Below are positions 18,241-27,872 of a DNA stretch of 64,000 nucleotides, piece after piece (positions within the stretch are counted from its first letter, which is position 1; every line of letters starts with the position of its first letter). The position numbers were made by a program, and so were the translations under genes. The notes under the pieces are model-generated. The model saw nothing but the letters and a program-made list of their open reading frames with translations. It ran no database searches and had not been told where the DNA came from. Source of the DNA: Xanthomonas campestris pv. badrii (GTDB lineage Bacteria; Pseudomonadota; Gammaproteobacteria; Xanthomonadales; Xanthomonadaceae); NCBI RefSeq assembly GCF_012848175.1, contig NZ_CP051651.1:4227501-4291500 (forward strand), read 5' to 3'.

Positions 18241-18669
18241 TCAGGCGGCCACGCGCAACGGCGCGTGCAACGACGGCAGGCAACGCGCGGCAATGCTCAG
18301 CGACATCGCATACGCACGCGGCGCATCGTGCGGGGCAATCACCACCGCCAACGGCGCATGCTGCGGATGCAGCCACGGCTCCAACTCCTGCGCCGCATCG
18401 GCATGCAGCTCGATATACGGCGTGGGCAACGCATCCACCGCCGCGCGCAGGGCCCGGGCGCAGCTGCGCTCGGACAACGGCAGATCGCCCGAATCCAGCA
18501 GCACCAGCTCCACCTCCGCATCGCCACCGGCTGCATGCAATTCGGCGATCAAGCTATCCACATCGGCACACGCCAGCGTGCGCAACGCGCGCCCGGCACA
18601 CTCGGGCAACTGCATCGGCACCAACGGCGCCGGATCGGCCTGAGGACCTCGCAAAATCAGGATACACAT
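18241..18669 (-). CDS. Second degenerate dehydroquinase-like protein
   Basis: The predicted protein has 142 residues and the same skeleton as the next gene: MCILILRGPQ at the start, VELVLLDSGDL in place of the INPAAFTH strand, LPTPYIELHADAA in place of the IPFIEVHLSN strand, and a final helix (RAYAMSLSIAARCL). It is more diverged than its neighbour and again lacks the Tyr/Arg lid. The two are probably an old tandem duplication. It is the first gene of the trio and is divergent, across about 250 bases, from the J-domain gene that opens the HscC operon. Function unknown; the AroQ relationship is by eye and needs a profile search. Confidence 0.62.
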   Translation of the reverse strand: MCILILRGPQADPAPLVPMQLPECAGRALRTLACADVDSLIAELHAAGGDAEVELVLLDSGDLPLSERSCARALRAAVDALPTPYIELHADAAQELEPWLHPQHAPLAVVIAPHDAPRAYAMSLSIAARCLPSLHAPLRVAA

Positions 18670-18916
18670 CGTGTTTGGCTCAACGCACCCCTGTGCGGGA
18701 GTGCCAAGGTAGGCCTGGAGGGCATAAAGGAGCTATTCGCGCGCCAGGGGGCGGCATAAAGAGTGCGTAATGGCTGCACTTGCCAATTCATTCAACCTAT
18801 CTGCCCTATGGCAGCACCGTAAAGTCTGGAAGCCCCTGGCCGATAATGCGTGACTAGGTCCAGGAGCAGGTCAGGATGGAACGCGATCACGCCATCGAAG
18901 CAGCGGGATTGCAACG

Positions 18917-20608
18917 ATGAGCTGGGCAATGGAGGCGCTGGGTCTCACAGCCGATGCCGATGCGCGCGCGATCAAGCGCGCGTACGCAGCACGCCTGAAA
19001 GCCACCCGCCCGGATGATGATCCGGCGGCATTCCAGCACCTGCACGAAACCTACCAGGCCGCATTGGCTTACGCAGCAAGCACCGAACGAGCCGACGAAG
19101 GCGGCGCTGACGATGCGCGGGTGGGCGCGCAGACCGCCACATCGACGGCACAAGCTCCACCAGGAAGCCCGCCTCCAAGCAATCCAGCACCGCGTTCGCT
19201 GGCCACATATATCCAGGACCCCGCCCTTGAGGCAGAAATCGAGCGCTGGCGGGATGGCACGCATGTGCAGGACTGCGCGGCGCGCATCCTGGCCGCAGCA
19301 CATGACATGCCCGACCAGCGCTTTTCCGCATGGTTGAGCGAACTACCGGAATGGTGGTCGCTGGAGCTGCGTCCGCAGATTGGCCAGGCTCTCGCAGCCC
19401 TCATGAAAAACCGTTGCTTATCGGTCACCGATGCGACTTTCGATCTGCTGATCACGAGTTTCGGAGATGATCCCGAGGCCGATGCCTCCCATGCGCTGTG
19501 GTCGGCGCGCTTGCTCGGTGTGGCGCTGGAACAGTCGCCAGACTCCTTCGAACACTGGATGCAGAGCCATGCTGACACGTGGTCAGACTATCAGCGCTTC
19601 ATGATCGGCCTCCACGTATCGCACGCGCTCGGTACGCAGCGCCCATCGCTACGCTTGGCGACCATCGATATGCTGATGAAGGCCTTCGGTTGGCAGGCGC
19701 AGGAGGAAGGTGACAACCTCGCCTGGCTTCACGCAGCACGCAGGACTGCGCGCAAACAGGAACTAGCGCTAAGGCGGGAGTCGGCGCTGGCACTCGATGG
19801 CGATGCTGAAATCCTGGCCTACGAGTTGGGAGCGGCTGGATGGGATGCGATGACGCCGCAATGGGCGGCCGCGCTGCGTTCACGACTAGCACGGCCACCC
19901 TCGCCATGGCGCTCGCTGACGACCGCGCTGCTACCGGCACGGCCTACCTGGATGTACCGCTTTTGCGCCATCGTGCAGCAGTGGTTTCCGCAGCAGTTGC
20001 CCGAATCGGTGCATGCGGAGAATCTGCGGTTCTGGACACAGATCGGCAACCCTCAGCGCCCGCATGGACGCCAGCTGGGCCTGGGACTGGCGCGAGGACT
20101 TTGCGTTGCCGCCCTGCTTGCCATCGGCGCTGGCGTGCTGGCCATCCTTTCGACCATTCATCCCGACACTGAGAGCGCTGCCTGGGCGTTCCGGGACATT
20201 GGACGGGGGTTGTTGAGCTGGATTGCGTTGGTACTCGTCCAGCTGGGTGCACATTGGCAGGCGCGTAGACTCACGCCAGGCACGCCCAAGCGCACCGCGC
20301 ACCGTTGGCTATTGCCTGTGGCCATGACCGCAGGCATCGCCTGCACAGTGGGTGGATGGGGTACTGGCGTGGTGGGTGCAGCCATGGGCACTGCCTTGGT
20401 GCACATGGCGATGTACCGCGTCCTGGGGCGCATGGTTCCGCCACCGGCAGTCAAGGCGCCACAATCGCTCCTCATCTCGGGGATGATCGGGCTGGCATCG
20501 GCAGCCATGGGCGCAAGCCTGTGGCCCGGGTTGGCCGTCGCCCTAATACTCTGGCTCGTGTCGCTGGTCCAAGACGCGCAACACGACGATCTGTCCATCC
20601 TCAATTGA
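18917..20608 (+). CDS. J-domain membrane protein, DjlB/DjlC-like, partner of HscC
   Basis: The predicted protein has 563 residues. The N-terminal ~55 residues form a J-domain (MSWAMEALGLTADADARAIK, then RAYAARLKATRPDDDPAAFQ), in which the usual HPD loop reads RPD. A low-complexity linker rich in Ala, Pro and Ser follows (about 60-105), then a helical region, then four to six hydrophobic segments between about residues 390 and 555. It should recruit the Hsp70 encoded 28 bases downstream to the membrane. E. coli HscC also works with two such J-proteins. ATG 18917 gives a clean J-domain start, but the ribosome site is weak. Confidence 0.82.
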   Translation: MSWAMEALGLTADADARAIKRAYAARLKATRPDDDPAAFQHLHETYQAALAYAASTERADEGGADDARVGAQTATSTAQAPPGSPPPSNPAPRSLATYIQDPALEAEIERWRDGTHVQDCAARILAAAHDMPDQRFSAWLSELPEWWSLELRPQIGQALAALMKNRCLSVTDATFDLLITSFGDDPEADASHALWSARLLGVALEQSPDSFEHWMQSHADTWSDYQRFMIGLHVSHALGTQRPSLRLATIDMLMKAFGWQAQEEGDNLAWLHAARRTARKQELALRRESALALDGDAEILAYELGAAGWDAMTPQWAAALRSRLARPPSPWRSLTTALLPARPTWMYRFCAIVQQWFPQQLPESVHAENLRFWTQIGNPQRPHGRQLGLGLARGLCVAALLAIGAGVLAILSTIHPDTESAAWAFRDIGRGLLSWIALVLVQLGAHWQARRLTPGTPKRTAHRWLLPVAMTAGIACTVGGWGTGVVGAAMGTALVHMAMYRVLGRMVPPPAVKAPQSLLISGMIGLASAAMGASLWPGLAVALILWLVSLVQDAQHDDLSILN

Positions 20609-20636
20609 AGTTTCGTAGACGCCAAAGGATTTCGTC

Positions 20637-22328
20637 ATGATCGTAGGTATCGACCTCGGCACCACACACTCGCTGATCGGCGTGCACGATACCGAGGGTG
20701 GTCGGTTGTTCGCCAATCCGCACGGCAGTGTGTTGACGCCGTCGGTGATCAGCATCGGCGATGACGGTAGCCTGTTGGTGGGTCAATCCGCCCGGGAGCG
20801 GCTGGTAACGCATCCACAGCACAGCGTGGCGGCGTTCAAACGTTGGATGGGGAGCCCGCGCGAGACCAAGCTGGGTGAGCGCAGCTTTCGTCCGGAAGAA
20901 TTATCGGCACTGATCCTGCGCTCGTTGATCGCCGATGCCGAAGCGGCACTCGGCAGCAAGATCGAAGAAGCCGTCATCAGCGTGCCGGCGTACTTTTCCG
21001 ATGCACAGCGCAAGGCCACGCGCGTGGCCGGCGAGCTGGCCGGCATCCGCGTCGAACGGCTGATCAACGAGCCTACCGCTGCCGCCCTGGCCTACGGGCT
21101 GCAGGAACGTGGAGGCGAGGGCCGGGTGCTGGTGCTGGACCTGGGCGGTGGCACGTTCGATGTGTCGCTGCTGGAAATGTTCGATGGCGTGGTCGAAGTG
21201 CACGCCAGTGCCGGCGACAATTTTCTCGGCGGCGAGGATTTTCTCGAGGCACTGGTGGAAGGATTCTGTGCCGAGCATCGCCTCGATGCAGCCAAGCTTG
21301 CGCCGGGTGACAGCGCGCAGCTGCGCCGCCGTCTGGAACAGCTCAAGCGCGAGCTGAGTACGCAGGCGCAAGCTGCCATCACCCTGAGCATTGCCGGACA
21401 AAGCTATGCCTGGGAGATCGACGAAGCGCGCTTTGCGCAGCTGGCCGAGCCGCTGTTGCAGCGGATGCGCACTCCGATCGAGCGCGCCTTGCGCGACGCC
21501 AAACTCAAACCGTCGGAGCTGGACGATATCGTGCTGGTCGGCGGTGCGGTGCGCATGCCGATGATCAGCCGCCTGGCCACGCGCATGCTTGGTCGCCTAC
21601 CGCTGCGTCACGTCAACCCGGATCACGCCATCGCGTTGGGGGCGGTGGTCGCCGCGGGCCTGAAGAGCCGCCACGAAAGCCTGCGCGAAGTGGTGCTCAC
21701 CGATGTCTGCCCATACACACTCGGCACGCAGGTCGCACGTCAGGGCAACGACGGCCAGGTGCGCTCCGGCTACTTCCATCCGATCATCCCGCGCAACAGC
21801 GTGGTGCCGGTGAGCCGCGAGGACCGCTTCTACCCGATCAACGAGCAGCAGAGCCAGGTCACCATCGATGTCTACCAGGGTGAAAATCCCATGGTGGAAA
21901 AGAACATCAAACTGGGCGAAATACGCGTCCCCCTGGACCCCAAGCGCGCACGCAGCGAGCAAGGCGTACTCACCCGCTTTACCTATGATGTCGATGGGCT
22001 GTTACAGGTGGAGGTGATCGAAGATGCCACCGGCAGGCGCCACGAACTGGTACTGGAACAGAACCCCGGACTGCTCGATCGCGAAGAAATCGCCCGCCGG
22101 CTGCAGGCCCTGGAGGCTCTGAAGGTACATCCACGCGACCAGCAGCAAAACATCGCACTGATGGCACGTAGCGAGCGTGTCTACGAGGAATACATCGACG
22201 CGCGGCATCTGGTGCAACAGTGGATGGTGCAATTCCGTGAGGTGCTTGAGAGTCAGGATCTGCAACGTATCGAGCGCCACCGCGACGAACTCGCGCAGGC
22301 ATTGGACGAACTGGAGGCGCGTGCATGA
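20637..22328 (+). CDS. hscC: Hsp70 family chaperone HscC
   Basis: The predicted protein has 563 residues, close to E. coli HscC (556) and shorter than DnaK. The ATPase domain shows GIDLGTTHSLIGV, PAYFSDAQRKATR, INEPTAAALAYGL and LDLGGGTFDVS. The HscC-type ICPYxLG motif is present as DVCPYTLGTQV, followed by a compact substrate domain (VDVYQGENP region reads IDVYQGENPMV). It lacks the DnaK C-terminal lid tail. It is framed by two J-domain proteins, the downstream one overlapping by 4 bases (ATGA). No GrpE gene is adjacent. Its clients are unknown; in E. coli it is a specialised, non-heat-shock Hsp70. Confidence 0.93.
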   Translation: MIVGIDLGTTHSLIGVHDTEGGRLFANPHGSVLTPSVISIGDDGSLLVGQSARERLVTHPQHSVAAFKRWMGSPRETKLGERSFRPEELSALILRSLIADAEAALGSKIEEAVISVPAYFSDAQRKATRVAGELAGIRVERLINEPTAAALAYGLQERGGEGRVLVLDLGGGTFDVSLLEMFDGVVEVHASAGDNFLGGEDFLEALVEGFCAEHRLDAAKLAPGDSAQLRRRLEQLKRELSTQAQAAITLSIAGQSYAWEIDEARFAQLAEPLLQRMRTPIERALRDAKLKPSELDDIVLVGGAVRMPMISRLATRMLGRLPLRHVNPDHAIALGAVVAAGLKSRHESLREVVLTDVCPYTLGTQVARQGNDGQVRSGYFHPIIPRNSVVPVSREDRFYPINEQQSQVTIDVYQGENPMVEKNIKLGEIRVPLDPKRARSEQGVLTRFTYDVDGLLQVEVIEDATGRRHELVLEQNPGLLDREEIARRLQALEALKVHPRDQQQNIALMARSERVYEEYIDARHLVQQWMVQFREVLESQDLQRIERHRDELAQALDELEARA

Positions 22329-23845
22329 ACTGGGCGCTGGAGGCGCTGGGGTTGGATGACGATGCAGACACGCGTGCGATCAAGCGCGCGTACGCAGCGC
22401 GCCTGAAGCTCACCCGCCCGGATGACGATCCGGCCGGGTTTCAACGATTGCATGAAACCTATCAGGCCGCACTCGCCTGGTCGCGTTACCGCGCGGAGAC
22501 AGAGGCGGCCGAGCAAGCCGCGAAGCCGCATGACGACGGCATGTCCGATGCTGGCGTGGGCAGTGGCCAACCCGCCGCGTCACCGCAGGCCGCATACGCT
22601 CCCTCAGCGGACGTCCAGCCCGCTGACCCGCGTTGGTCTGAATCCGCGCAGCCGGACGCAATGCCCCAGCCGGTCCCGGCAATTTCTGCCGACTGGATCG
22701 CGCCGCCACGCGTCCGGCAGCCAGATGTCGACGTGGAGCAAGTGCAGCGACGCATCCTGCAGCACGCCGGCGCGGTGGATGCGCAGAACCTGCAGCAATG
22801 GCTGGTGAGCCAACCGGAACTATGGTCATTGGAACTCAAGCCACAGATCGGTAGCGCTTTACAGCGCTCTCTGCTGGCCGAAAGTCACGCGCTCATCGCA
22901 GACAACTACGATGTGCTGGCAGAGTTCTTCGACTGGCAACAGGCGCTGGATGCGCCCGACCCCTATCTGGTCGAACAGGCGCGTACATGCATGCATCGTC
23001 GGTGGTTGCTACAGCCTGCCGGCCACGCCCGACTGGCCAGGCAGCTGCAGCGCTGCGGCGATGCCTCCGCATCCGTGCCTCAGGTACGCAGGATGCTGGG
23101 ATGGCTGGCGCCAGCAGAGTCGGAAGGTACTGCCCTGGCCACGATGCTCTGGCCCGGACGCGCCAGCCGGGTCCGCCGCCTGCTCGATCTGATCGGTTAC
23201 CTCCCGGGCGACAGCAAGCCGCCATCGCCACTGGATCGGGAGAGTGCGCTGCGCTGGTACATGGCCAGCCAGCGTGACGCGTTCAGCCCGATGATCGCCG
23301 CGCTGGGGTTGGTGCGCAGTGCGATCGTCGGTATGGCGTTCCTGCTGCTGTGCCTGCTGTTGGCAATGGTCGACCACAATCCGACACCGGGCATGTCGCC
23401 GGTCTTGAAGGTCGGGCTCTGGGGCGCAGTGATCAGTGTCGGCGGCTGGGCCGCGTGGTACGCCCTGACCTGCCTCCAGCGCTGGCAGTGCCGGCCGGAG
23501 AGCGATCCTCGGGTAGAGCACCCCTGGCTGCAACGTCTGTTCATTCCTGCCATCGGCGTGCTTGCGGGGACGTTGATCGTCGTCGGCCTGAAGCAGGCCG
23601 CAACCTTCATCGCCCTGCCCTTGCTGTTGATCGCACTGCTGCGCTGGATACGCCGCGACAGAGCGACCTTCCAGTTTCAATGGAGCTGGGGATGGGCATG
23701 GGCGGCACTTCTCTGCACCAAGGCCGCCTTCATGGGATTCGGTTATCTGGTTCTCTACCCCCAAGCCGCCCTGCTGGGGACTGCAATCGCCTGGAGTGCG
23801 GACCTGATCTCCCACTGGAGTGCGCGCAGGACCGCGGCGCATTGA
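22325..23845 (+). CDS. Second J-domain membrane protein, partner of HscC
   Basis: The predicted protein has 506 residues. Its first 55 residues are nearly identical to those of the 18917 gene (MNWALEALGLDDDADTRAIK and following), again with RPD where canonical J-domains have HPD. The linker and helical middle then diverge, and the last ~170 residues hold several hydrophobic segments (VGMAFLLLCLLLAMV and others). The start overlaps the hscC stop as ATGA, so the two are translationally coupled. The near-identity of the J-domains against divergent remainders suggests gene conversion or strong constraint on the HscC-binding face. A weak 7-bp hairpin (23872-23894) follows; no clear terminator was seen. 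Confidence 0.82.
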   Translation: MNWALEALGLDDDADTRAIKRAYAARLKLTRPDDDPAGFQRLHETYQAALAWSRYRAETEAAEQAAKPHDDGMSDAGVGSGQPAASPQAAYAPSADVQPADPRWSESAQPDAMPQPVPAISADWIAPPRVRQPDVDVEQVQRRILQHAGAVDAQNLQQWLVSQPELWSLELKPQIGSALQRSLLAESHALIADNYDVLAEFFDWQQALDAPDPYLVEQARTCMHRRWLLQPAGHARLARQLQRCGDASASVPQVRRMLGWLAPAESEGTALATMLWPGRASRVRRLLDLIGYLPGDSKPPSPLDRESALRWYMASQRDAFSPMIAALGLVRSAIVGMAFLLLCLLLAMVDHNPTPGMSPVLKVGLWGAVISVGGWAAWYALTCLQRWQCRPESDPRVEHPWLQRLFIPAIGVLAGTLIVVGLKQAATFIALPLLLIALLRWIRRDRATFQFQWSWGWAWAALLCTKAAFMGFGYLVLYPQAALLGTAIAWSADLISHWSARRTAAH

Positions 23846-24020
23846 CGGGCACTGCCGTGCATCGATGAGATGCCTGCCTTCTTAGACGGCAGGCGGGGCG
23901 GCGTCGATGCTTGCGCTGGCGCCGCTTCGCATCAGGCAATCAATGGTCTGCGCACCATGCCGGCGGCAGTGCGCCGGGGCTTGGGCGCATGCTACTGCCG
24001 CGATAGTGCGTACGGGCCGT

Positions 24021-27000
24021 CTACTTCTCCCGCCGCCAATTCACCGACCCCTTGGTCTCCACCGTGCTGGATTCGGCTTCGATATCGAAGCCACGGCTGA
24101 GCAGGTATTTGAGCGTCAGCACCGAGCCGCTGCCGACCATCGAGACGCCGTAGCCGACGTAGAGTTTCGGCGAGAGGTACTTGCCGAAGCCCACGACCGA
24201 GCCGACGGTGCTGGATTCGCTCACCCCCGCTTCGTCCAGGCCGAGCTTGGCGCCGATCTGCGAGGCGATCAGGCTGCTGCCGGCCGATAGTGCGGCCGAT
24301 GCGGCGCTGACCTGCTGGGTTTCGTCGCTGCTGGCGGTGGACAGGCCGCGGCCGAGCACCAGATAGGACAGCGCTTCGGATTGCGACATCGCCGGTTCGG
24401 ACCATACGTCGGCACGTGGGGATTCGGCGCGGCCGCTGACGTCGATGCCGGCGGTGACGTCGCCGACCTTGCGTTCGGCGCGCAGGCTCACGCGCGGGTC
24501 GGAGACGATGTTGTTGTTCCAGGTCAGCTGGCCGCGGCTGATGGTCAGGTCCTGGCCATAGGCCTTGTAGCGGCCGCGCACGTCCAGCCCGCCGTTGGCG
24601 GTCATTTCGCGGCCCGGGCGCGCGCGGATCTGCATCTGCCCGCTCAACCCGCCCTTCAGGCCGAAGCCGCTCATGTTGACCTTGTCGCCGAGCACGATGG
24701 CCAGGTCCATATCCAGCGGCGAGGCCGGAGCTTCTTCCGGATCCACCGGGTCCAGCACCACCACGTCCTCGGACACAGAAGTGCCGCGGTCCAGGCGCTC
24801 CAGGTCGATGTCGGCCTCGGGCACGGTGACCTTGCCGCGCAGCTGCATGGTGTTGTCGGCGATGCCGAACTGCATGTCCGGGTTGGCGATGATGCGCAGC
24901 TCGCTGGTGTTGTAGGCCAACACGTTTTCGCCACGGATATTGAGCAGCAGCGGCGTGCTGGTGCCGAACCACGACAGCCCGCCGTCGATGGTGAGCGTGC
25001 CCTCGCCGGACTTGGCCGAGGCGGTGATCTTGGCCGAGCCATCCGGCAACGCGTCGAAGCGGCCCTTGCCCTCGCTCAACGTCAAACCCATCGACGGGTA
25101 TTCGGCGGTGAAATCGCTCAGGGTGGCGTCGCCGCCCAGCAGCGGTTTGTCGCGGGTTCCGCGCAGGCTCACGTGGCCTTCGACCAGGCCCTTGGGCCGC
25201 ACCACATCGGCCACCACCAGCTCCAGCCAGTACAGCCGCGACATATTGAGATACAGCTCGCCGTTAAGCGGGGCATAGGCATCCCAGCCGGTGGTGAACT
25301 TGGCATCCACAAAGCCGGCGCCCTGGAAGCCGATACCCAGCTTGGCCTGGATCTGCTGCTGGGTGAAATCGGCCTGCATGCTGAACTGGTCGTAGCGCAG
25401 CAGTTCGCCGCGATTGGGATTGCCGGCCACTGCCGCATAGCGGGTCTCGCCCAGGCGGATGCCACCTTCGGGCGAGGCGATGCGCAGGCTGCCTTCCCAG
25501 GCGTTGCCGCGCGGCTTGAAGCTGCCATCCAGCGACAGCTCGCCACGCAGGTAGATCTGCCGGCCTTCCTGCTTGGGCAGCCACGGCTGCACCAGCGCCA
25601 GCGGCAGCGCGTCGCCATGCACCACCATGCCCTCGCGCGGCCAGTTGGCGCTGGCGCACAGCGCGCCACCGGTGGCTGCGCCCAGGCAGGTGTCTGACAG
25701 CGTAAACGCGGCGCCATCGGTGCTGAACTGCGCCGGCTGACGTAGCGCCCAGGCATCGCCCTTGGACGGTGCGATGCGCAATGTGGCGACCTGGCCCTGC
25801 CAGCGCTCGCCATTGCGGCGCATATCGCCCTGCAAGGCGACATTGGCCATGCTGTTGGCGATGTCGGCATCCAGACGCAGCGCTTCCACTGCGCCGCGTG
25901 CCTGCACGCGCACGCTGTCCAGCACCACACCGGCTTCGATGGCAGTGCCTTGCAATGCGAGCTGCCCATCGCTGCCGCGCCACGGCAGCCGGCCGCGCAG
26001 GCTGAGGCTCTGCGCACTGTAGGTGTCCCAGCGCAGGCCGCTGCCGGCGATGTCGGCGGTGATGTCCGGCGCATCGCGCTTGCCGCTGACCTGCAGCTGC
26101 CCGCGCACCACGCCGGTGGCGCCAGGCAGTACATCGTCCAGCTGCAACGGCTGCAGTTGCGCGGCGATGTCCAGCTGGTCGCCCACCTTGCCCTTGGCGG
26201 TGATGCGGCTGGCGCCCAGCGCCAGTTGCAGCTCGCCCTCGCCCTGTTCGCCACGCAGGGCGAACTTGCCATTGGCCGACAGCGCGCGTTGGCGCAGCTG
26301 GCCGGTCAGGCTGGGGATGTCTGCGGTGGCCTCGAAGCCCGGCGACACGCCACCGGCCGGCGCCGGCAGCTGACGGCCCTTGGAGGCGATCTTGCCGGAC
26401 AGGTTGCCGTTCCAGCCCGGGACGAAATAGCCCGGGTCGAACTTGGCAAGTTGCGCGGTGACGTCCCACTGCAGCTCCGGCGTCCAGCCCACCTCGCCGG
26501 TCAGATCCAGCGAACCGCCCGGCGTTTTCGCCTGCACCTGCTTGAGCTGCGCGCGCTGATCGTTGCCGCGCGTGTCGAACACCAGGTTGGCCTGCTGCCC
26601 GTCGCGCTCCACCGTGGCGCGGCCGATCGCCGCCCACGCCTTCAAGGTGCCGGCCACGCCCAACCGCGCCTCGCGCAGTTCCACCGGCACCAGCGGCGCA
26701 TCCGGCGTGGCCGGATCCGGAGTGGGAGTGAAGCGCAGGCCGCTGGCATTGACCGCAAAGCGGAAGCTCGGGTTCTGGGAGTCGCGGAAATCGGCGGTGC
26801 CGCGCAGCTGGGTACGGCCGTCGAAGGTGTCGACCACCAGCGGCTCGACGGTCAGCACCTGATCGACCAGGCTGATATGCGAGGGCTGCAAGGTCGCGCT
26901 CAACTCGCCCTGTTTGACGCTGCCTTGCAGGTCGGCCTTGCCGCCCTTGCCGGAGGCCTGCAGGTTCAGTGCGATCGGCGTGGCCGGGGCGGCATACTGC

Positions 27001-27872
27001 CCGTTGCTGGCCGGCATCAGCAGCGAGGTATCCAGCGCCTCGGTGACCGCCTTGAACGCCCAGGTCGGGTCGTCACGGCCGGTGAACACCAGGCTGGCCT
27101 GCAGCGGCGCCGGTGCACGGCCGGCGATGGCCACTTCCATCTTGTCCAGGTCCCCGCGCGCCACCAGCCCCAGGCTGGCCGGGGTACGGCCGCGTGCGGC
27201 CGGCAGCACCGCAGTGGCGGTGAGATCGGCGCGGTAATCGTCGTTGGGAAGGTAGTCGCCATGCAGGCGGAAGTCGCCCATGTCGGTGTCGATGACCAGA
27301 TCGCGCGTGCGCAGCTCGCCGGTGGCCACTTCCAGGCCGCCCTGCACGGTGTGCAGCACGATCATCGGCTGCTGCAGCTGGGTGATGCGCAGGTTCTGCA
27401 CATCGATCTTGTCGGCCTGGATCGCCAGCGGCACGGTGATCTGCGGCAGCGATTCGGGCCAGCTGGGGAGCTTGAACGGTTCCTCGCTCTTGCCCAGGTT
27501 CAACGTGGCGTTGCTGACCTGCACCGCATCCAGCTGCAGCTTGCGTCCCAATAGCGGGCGCAGGTCCGGCTCCAGATACACGCGCTCGGCGGTGAAGTGG
27601 ATGTCCTGATAGTTGAAGTCGACATTGCGCAGGGTCAGCGGGCCGGCGATCGGGCCTTCGACGCTGCCATAGGTAAAGCTGGCGCCAACCGGCAGGCGCG
27701 CGACCACTTGCGCCAGCAACACGTCACGCCCGGCCACGGTCTGCAGCAGCCAGTAGATGGCGATCAGGGCCAACAGCACCAGCCCCAGCACGGTCAGGCC
27801 CGAGCCCACCCAGAAGCGGCGCCGGCGATAGAAACGTGGGCGCGCGGCGGGCGGCGGCGTGGGCGTGCTCAC
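24021..27872 (-). CDS. tamB: Translocation and assembly module inner-membrane protein TamB
   Basis: This 1283-residue protein has a short basic N terminus (FYRRRRFWVG), one membrane anchor (about residues 22-45), a very long beta-rich AsmA-like taco region, and the DUF490 C-terminal domain ending in LGFGKYLSPKLYVGYG-like sequence (VGFGKYLSPKLYVGYGVS). It spans the periplasm with TamA and is thought to help insert outer-membrane proteins and move phospholipids. The start is GTG at 27872, overlapping the tamA stop as GTGA, which indicates coupled translation. The length is within the family range. Confidence 0.93.
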   Translation of the reverse strand: MSTPTPPPAARPRFYRRRRFWVGSGLTVLGLVLLALIAIYWLLQTVAGRDVLLAQVVARLPVGASFTYGSVEGPIAGPLTLRNVDFNYQDIHFTAERVYLEPDLRPLLGRKLQLDAVQVSNATLNLGKSEEPFKLPSWPESLPQITVPLAIQADKIDVQNLRITQLQQPMIVLHTVQGGLEVATGELRTRDLVIDTDMGDFRLHGDYLPNDDYRADLTATAVLPAARGRTPASLGLVARGDLDKMEVAIAGRAPAPLQASLVFTGRDDPTWAFKAVTEALDTSLLMPASNGQYAAPATPIALNLQASGKGGKADLQGSVKQGELSATLQPSHISLVDQVLTVEPLVVDTFDGRTQLRGTADFRDSQNPSFRFAVNASGLRFTPTPDPATPDAPLVPVELREARLGVAGTLKAWAAIGRATVERDGQQANLVFDTRGNDQRAQLKQVQAKTPGGSLDLTGEVGWTPELQWDVTAQLAKFDPGYFVPGWNGNLSGKIASKGRQLPAPAGGVSPGFEATADIPSLTGQLRQRALSANGKFALRGEQGEGELQLALGASRITAKGKVGDQLDIAAQLQPLQLDDVLPGATGVVRGQLQVSGKRDAPDITADIAGSGLRWDTYSAQSLSLRGRLPWRGSDGQLALQGTAIEAGVVLDSVRVQARGAVEALRLDADIANSMANVALQGDMRRNGERWQGQVATLRIAPSKGDAWALRQPAQFSTDGAAFTLSDTCLGAATGGALCASANWPREGMVVHGDALPLALVQPWLPKQEGRQIYLRGELSLDGSFKPRGNAWEGSLRIASPEGGIRLGETRYAAVAGNPNRGELLRYDQFSMQADFTQQQIQAKLGIGFQGAGFVDAKFTTGWDAYAPLNGELYLNMSRLYWLELVVADVVRPKGLVEGHVSLRGTRDKPLLGGDATLSDFTAEYPSMGLTLSEGKGRFDALPDGSAKITASAKSGEGTLTIDGGLSWFGTSTPLLLNIRGENVLAYNTSELRIIANPDMQFGIADNTMQLRGKVTVPEADIDLERLDRGTSVSEDVVVLDPVDPEEAPASPLDMDLAIVLGDKVNMSGFGLKGGLSGQMQIRARPGREMTANGGLDVRGRYKAYGQDLTISRGQLTWNNNIVSDPRVSLRAERKVGDVTAGIDVSGRAESPRADVWSEPAMSQSEALSYLVLGRGLSTASSDETQQVSAASAALSAGSSLIASQIGAKLGLDEAGVSESSTVGSVVGFGKYLSPKLYVGYGVSMVGSGSVLTLKYLLSRGFDIEAESSTVETKGSVNWRREK

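Noticed and set aside
17781..18669. Functional aroQ genes of the shikimate pathway
   Set aside because: The conserved Tyr/Arg lid is absent from both proteins, so catalysis is unlikely despite the shared skeleton.
24381..27554. Open frames of 438 and 534 codons opposite tamB
   Set aside because: They are antisense shadows of a clear tamB; composition is skewed and no family is seen.
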